Shown here piece after piece: positions 6,707-9,384 of a stretch of DNA of 9,384 nucleotides; the first letter of the stretch is position 1; every line of letters begins with the position of its first letter. This DNA comes from JBEINZ01 sp040377825. Lineage in GTDB: Bacteria; Pseudomonadota; Alphaproteobacteria; Rhizobiales; Ancalomicrobiaceae. The translations under genes and the position numbers were made by a program. Below the pieces are notes generated by a model. The model was not told the DNA's origin, did no database searches, and saw nothing but the letters and a program-made list of their open reading frames with translations. The DNA lies in the NCBI GenBank assembly GCA_040377825.1, contig JBEINZ010000120.1:1-9384 (forward strand). The letters are read 5' to 3'.

Positions 6707-7604
6707 CTGACAACGAGCCAAATTTCCGTTTGGCAATTTCAATCGGCCCGGAAGATGGGTCCGCAAAGCCTCTTTCGACCTGCGTCAGCGACCATGCGCC
6801 GGGCCGACCGTTGACCGTGAACAAGTTCCACCCGGCGCCGCGTCGCATGGCGCTCGGATTGGCCGAGGCCGAGGGAACGCCGACGACCGGAACAGGACCG
6901 TTCGGGCCTACGATCTCCATGACGCTTGGTCGATGCGTGTGACCATGCAGGATCAGTTCCGCCCCCGTCTTCTTGATCACGGCGCGAAACCGATCGGCGC
7001 CCACGAGCCGCGCAGCCCAATGGGTCGATCCGCGTGTCGGTGGGTGATGGATCATGACGACACGGAACAGCCCCTCATGGCCAAGTCGCTCGAGTGTTTC
7101 CGTAAGGAGTAGCGCTTGGCTCGGGTCGAAGACGCCCGTCGCCATGAACGGCGCGGTCGCCTTGGCGGAAGAAACGCCGACAAATCCCACGGGGCCGCGC
7201 CGGCGCACAAAGGGGAATGCGACGTGGCTGCTGCCGTCGCCCCAGAGAAACGGACCCCAGGCGGCGCTTGCCTGCTTCAGCGACGAGCCGACATAAGCGT
7301 CATGATTGCCCGGAACGAGCGAAACGTCCGAGGGGCTTCCGAGCGATGCAAGCCAAGCGCGAGCCGGCTCCATCTCGGCCTCAAGCGCAATGTTAACGAT
7401 ATCGCCGGTGACGCAAACGTGGTCGGGGGCTTCAGCGCGAATATCCGCGACGAGACCGTCAAGCACGGCCGGCCGCATGCTGCCGCGCCCGCGATTGAGC
7501 CGCCAGTTCAAATAGCCAAGCATCCGCTTGGACATCAGCTCGCCGATACGAGCCTTGGGAAGCGGACCGAGGTGTGGATCGGAGAGGTGCGCGAAGCGAT
7601 ACAT
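6696..7604 (-). CDS. Metallophosphoesterase (calcineurin-like, CpdA-type)
   Basis: A 302-residue protein with every motif of the calcineurin-like phosphoesterase superfamily in order: D9-x-H11 (SDPHLG), G67-D68 (VTGDIVN), G99-N100-H101-D102 (PGNHD), His186 or 187 (MIHHPP) and G221-H222-x-H224 (HGHTH). These residues bind two metal ions and hydrolyse a phosphate ester or diester; candidate substrates include cyclic nucleotides and nucleotide-linked compounds, but specificity cannot be read from the motifs. There is no signal peptide or membrane segment, so it should be cytoplasmic. I chose the ATG at 7604 because the domain begins there (MYRFAHLSDPHL); the frame is open to a GTG at 7715, but the extra 37 residues are basic and unlike the family. 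No strong ribosome binding site precedes either start. Its 3' end overlaps the convergent gene by 11 bp. Confidence 0.92.
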   Translation of the reverse strand: MYRFAHLSDPHLGPLPKARIGELMSKRMLGYLNWRLNRGRGSMRPAVLDGLVADIRAEAPDHVCVTGDIVNIALEAEMEPARAWLASLGSPSDVSLVPGNHDAYVGSSLKQASAAWGPFLWGDGSSHVAFPFVRRRGPVGFVGVSSAKATAPFMATGVFDPSQALLLTETLERLGHEGLFRVVMIHHPPTRGSTHWAARLVGADRFRAVIKKTGAELILHGHTHRPSVMEIVGPNGPVPVVGVPSASANPSAMRRGAGWNLFTVNGRPGAWSLTQVERGFADPSSGPIEIAKRKFGSLSVTS

Positions 7605-8261
7605 GACGGAAAGGCAATTAGCCAAGCCGGAGCCCCGCGTCCAGCTATTCCGGCGTTTGCCTCGCCCGTCTACACCAATACGAATGAGGGAGAACCGCTC
7701 AAAAGTTGCAGTCACCTAACTAATTCGCCTCAATGATGCTCGTCTGAACCAATCAGGGCATTGATGCGCTTGATGAGACCGCAATCCGATCCAAGGCAAC
7801 CTCGCGAGAACAGGCACTCTCTAGCGCAAGAGACTGCCTATAATTCGCGCATTGTTTATGAGCGATCAAAAGCCAATAGGAAGGCAGTAATTCTCGGGTT
7901 TGTCATGTCGACGGCCGGCGCCCAGGAATACGGCTTGCGGCTAAAGAACTGGCGGATCAAAGTGATCATCGTGAATCTCCATAATTTTCAAGCGATTGCG
8001 CCTCCGATTTATCCAGAAGCAGGCTATAATCGCTGCGCGTTGCTGCATCTGACGTCGCCATCGGTCATAATGGCGGTTCAGGGCGTCTTTCTATCGCACG
8101 CCCTTCACGGGTCATTGCTGCACCGCACATAGTCCTTAAATAGGCAATTCCTTTCAGTTTGGCCACGAATTGCACACAGATCAGCCATGCACTTTAGACA
8201 CAAGGCGGTCATATCATCATCATAACCGCATAGCTGGATTATCGGGACTCGGAGCTTGGTG

Positions 8262-8277
8262 TTGCACGGTCTTGCAC
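8262..8277. repeat. TTGCAC direct repeat, 10-bp period
   Basis: TTGCACGGTCTTGCAC holds two identical hexamers starting ten bases apart, which puts them on the same face of the helix. A third TTGCAC lies at 8170-8175. This could be an operator for a dimeric regulator about 190 bases before the Nudix gene; no regulator is linked to it here. Confidence 0.3.
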
Positions 8278-8304
8278 CCGGTTTTCGGCGATTTTTCTTA
8301 GCCT

Positions 8305-8319
8305 GGAGCCATCGGCTCC
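8305..8319 (+). other. Short hairpin upstream of the Nudix gene
   Basis: GGAGCC ATC GGCTCC forms a perfect 6-bp stem with a 3-base loop. It is followed on the + strand by a pyrimidine-rich stretch (CTGCCTCTGCTCTCTTT) rather than a clean T-run, so it is at best a weak terminator; it could also lie in the 5' leader of the Nudix mRNA. Confidence 0.3.
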
Positions 8320-8464
8320 TGCCTCTGCTCTCTTTGAGCAAGGGAGAAAGCGAAGCAAGCGATGGTTCTCCAATCATTGCCTGACATCGCGGTCGGGCGT
8401 TAAACGGCGCAGCTCATTCACGAGGTTTCAGTGGGAACCCTCGGCGAGGCCATGGAGACGCGCG

Positions 8465-8941
8465 ATGGCGCTGGTGGATATCCTGAAGCCTGTGGTCAGC
8501 CGGGCGATTACCACCGCGGCGCTGTTTCTCAGGCCGATGACCCTCGGCGTGCGCGGCGTGGTGATTGATCCGAACCGACGGATCTTTTTGGTTCGCCACA
8601 GCTACATGCCCGGCTGGTATCTTCCGGGCGGGGGCGTCGACCCTGGGGAGACGATCGAGGCGGCGCTCCGGCGGGAACTCATCGAGGAAGGCGGGATCAT
8701 CCCGACGGGCTCGCCGCGCCTCTTTGGGCTTTATTGGAACGCCCGTGCCGCGCGCCGCGATCACATTGCCTTGTACATGGTCGATGCCTTCTCGCAGCCG
8801 ACCCCGCCCCGCGTGCCCAATCGCGAGATCGTTGAAATCGGCTTCTTCGCGGTCGACACGTTGCCGAAGGATACGACCGAGGCGACGCGGCGGCGGATCG
8901 ACGAGGTTTTGGGCGGAGCCGTTCCTGACCCGCTCTGGTGA
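8465..8941 (+). CDS. Nudix hydrolase
   Basis: A 158-residue protein with a perfect Nudix box G-x5-E-x7-REU-xEE-x-GU: Gly56, Glu62, Arg70-Glu71-Leu72, Glu74-Glu75, Gly77-Ile78. The family hydrolyses a nucleoside diphosphate linked to another group, using divalent metal held by the box glutamates. The segment before it (GVRGVVIDPNRRIFLVRHSYMPGWYLPGGG) is the usual first beta strand and loop. Residues 1-24 are fairly hydrophobic (PVVSRAITTAALFLRP) but contain Arg and do not look like a signal peptide. The substrate (NUDT-type nucleotide, dinucleotide or sugar nucleotide) cannot be told from the box. The ATG is preceded by GGAG seven bases upstream. It stands alone, with a long gap before it and 228 bases to the acetyltransferase start after it. 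Confidence 0.93.
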   Translation: MALVDILKPVVSRAITTAALFLRPMTLGVRGVVIDPNRRIFLVRHSYMPGWYLPGGGVDPGETIEAALRRELIEEGGIIPTGSPRLFGLYWNARAARRDHIALYMVDAFSQPTPPRVPNREIVEIGFFAVDTLPKDTTEATRRRIDEVLGGAVPDPLW

Positions 8942-8999
8942 CGCCGGCTTGTCAGCGGACCCACCCCGTGTTAGCAGGCTCTTGGCCCGGAGAGGGACA

Positions 9000-9080
9000 A
9001 TGAAACAGGCGAATTCCTTGCGACGACGAGGCGGCCAACGTGGGTCAACCCACGCGGCGACGCCGTTCGCGCATGCCTGA
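9000..9080 (+). CDS. Possible 26-residue small protein or leader peptide
   Basis: ATG 9000 is preceded by a purine-rich GGAGAGGG ending four bases upstream, one of the better ribosome binding sites in the window. The frame runs 26 codons to TGA and encodes a basic peptide beginning MKQANSLRRRGGQR. It matches nothing I know. It lies between the Nudix and acetyltransferase genes and contains a perfect inverted repeat. The ribosome binding site is the main support; a chance ORF is quite possible. Confidence 0.25.
   Translation: MKQANSLRRRGGQRGSTHAATPFAHA
9039..9054. repeat. Perfect inverted repeat, 7-bp arms
   Basis: CGTGGGT CA ACCCACG: two 7-base arms around a 2-base centre. The near-zero spacer makes an RNA hairpin awkward and a dimeric-protein operator more natural. 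It lies 116 bases before the acetyltransferase start and within the doubtful 26-codon ORF. Confidence 0.4.
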
Positions 9081-9169
9081 CCCGGCCGGCCATTGCCCCC
9101 GGTGAGTGCATTCCGAGCCTCCGCGCGCCGCGTGTCCCAGCGAGACCGAAGCCAAGCGGATCCAAGGAT

Positions 9170-9384
9170 ATGCACGCCCCAGCCTATTTCATCCGGCCGG
9201 AACTTCCCGCCGACGACGCCATCATCGAAGACCTGCACGATATCGCCTTCGGCCCCGGCCGGCACGCGCGCACGGCAAGCCGTCTTCGCGAAGGCGTGCC
9301 GCATGATCCCGCGCTGTCGCTTGTTGCTCAATTCGGCAGCCGGCTAGAGCCTGTCGCGTTCGGATCGAAGCGATCCGAACGAAA
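9170..9384 (+). CDS. GNAT-family N-acetyltransferase, N-terminal part (runs off window; possibly broken)
   Basis: The ATG at 9170 is preceded by CCAAGG a few bases upstream. The product begins MHAPAYFIRPELPADD and continues with IEDLHDIAFGPGRHARTASR and LREGVPHDPALSLVAQFGSRL, the familiar opening of a GNAT acetyltransferase group: first beta strand, then the helix with FGPGRHARTA. Such enzymes transfer an acetyl group from acetyl-CoA to an amine; the acceptor is unknown. After about residue 57 (base 9341) the expected next beta strand is missing and the frame reads EPVAFGSKRSER, encoded by a palindromic repeat. Either the gene is interrupted there or the frame crosses the repeat in an unusual way. 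The acetyl-CoA-binding motif would lie beyond the window, so intactness cannot be judged. Confidence 0.65.
   Translation, partial: MHAPAYFIRPELPADDAIIEDLHDIAFGPGRHARTASRLREGVPHDPALSLVAQFGSRLEPVAFGSKRSER
9345..9384. repeat. Palindromic intergenic-type repeat at window end
   Basis: TAGAGCCTGTCG followed by CGTTCGGATCG AAG CGATCCGAACG: an 11-bp perfect stem (9357-9367 with 9371-9381) around a 3-base loop. From memory it resembles the TAGAGC-x-TGTCGCGTTCGGAT-type palindromes dispersed between genes in many Rhizobiales genomes; I cannot confirm copy number here. The window ends right after the right arm, so a full-length element may extend further. It coincides with the point where the acetyltransferase homology stops. 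Confidence 0.6.

Larger units (their letters stand above)
7605..8464. other. Gene-poor stretch with lower GC than its flanks
   Basis: I find no protein-coding gene here that I can defend. Open frames exist on the + strand (7764-8132) and the - strand (8105-8377), but they use codons unlike the neighbours (AGA, AGG, CTA, GTA, ATA), match no family I know and have poor or no ribosome binding sites. The stretch is visibly richer in A/T than the genes on either side. It contains two TATAAT strings (7839-7844, 8025-8030) without a matching -35 at the right distance, a TTGCAC direct repeat, and some short hairpins. It should hold the promoters of the divergent phosphoesterase and Nudix genes. It may also be a decayed gene or mobile-element scar. 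No tRNA or riboswitch shape is evident by eye. Confidence 0.5.

Noticed and set aside
7605..7715. GTG 7715 as the phosphoesterase start
   Set aside because: Would add 37 basic residues before the family's usual beginning MYRFAHLSDPHL, with no better ribosome binding site.
8056..8103. Two small hairpins (CGCCAT/ATGGCG and GGGCGT/ACGCCC)
   Set aside because: Six-base stems with loops of 8 and 11 bases are expected by chance here and have no T-run after them.
7764..8132. Open frame of about 120 codons on the + strand
   Set aside because: Codons such as AGA, AGG, CTA, GTA and ATA are unlike all neighbouring genes, the ribosome binding site is marginal and no family is recognisable.
8258..8277. 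Sigma-54 type promoter (TTGCACGGTCTTGCAC)
   Set aside because: The GG of the -24 element is TG, and the distance to the -12 GC is 11 rather than 12 bases.
8414..9331. 305-codon - strand ORF across the Nudix and acetyltransferase genes
   Set aside because: Arg/Ala/Gly-rich shadow; it is antisense to a perfect Nudix box and to a GNAT start.

Overview
The window is GC-rich throughout its genes, with short intergenic gaps, overlapping stop/start codons and G/C-ending codons. Together with the kinds of proteins encoded, this suggests an alphaproteobacterium, most likely of the Rhizobiales (Hyphomicrobiales). That placement is an inference from style and protein resemblance; the window has no rRNA or other phylogenetic marker.

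Positions 1-5976 look like one catabolic operon on the + strand. It holds the 3' part of a periplasmic sugar-binding protein gene, a hairpin between the first two genes, a double-domain sugar ABC ATPase, two BPD_transp_2 permeases joined by start/stop overlaps, and the two subunits of a dihydroxyacetone-kinase-type enzyme (DhaK-like, DhaL-like). The logical reading is that a small sugar, ketose or polyol is bound in the periplasm, imported by the ABC transporter and phosphorylated inside the cell by the K/L kinase. No DhaM (PTS phosphodonor) gene is visible, so ATP is the likelier phosphate donor. The substrate cannot be read from the sequence; dihydroxyacetone or a four-carbon ketose are candidates.

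Positions 5977-7604 hold two convergent genes whose 3' ends overlap by 11 bp. On the + strand is an unrecognised protein with a C-terminal membrane anchor, preceded by a one-mismatch CtrA-type box. On the - strand is a complete calcineurin-type metallophosphoesterase.

Positions 7605-8464 contain no gene I can defend. The stretch is visibly less GC-rich than its flanks and holds only small repeats, weak hairpins and doubtful short ORFs.

Positions 8465-9384 carry a Nudix hydrolase with a perfect Nudix box, a doubtful 26-codon ORF with a good ribosome binding site, and the start of a GNAT-type acetyltransferase. The acetyltransferase reading frame runs into a palindromic repeat at the right edge of the window, so this gene may be broken.
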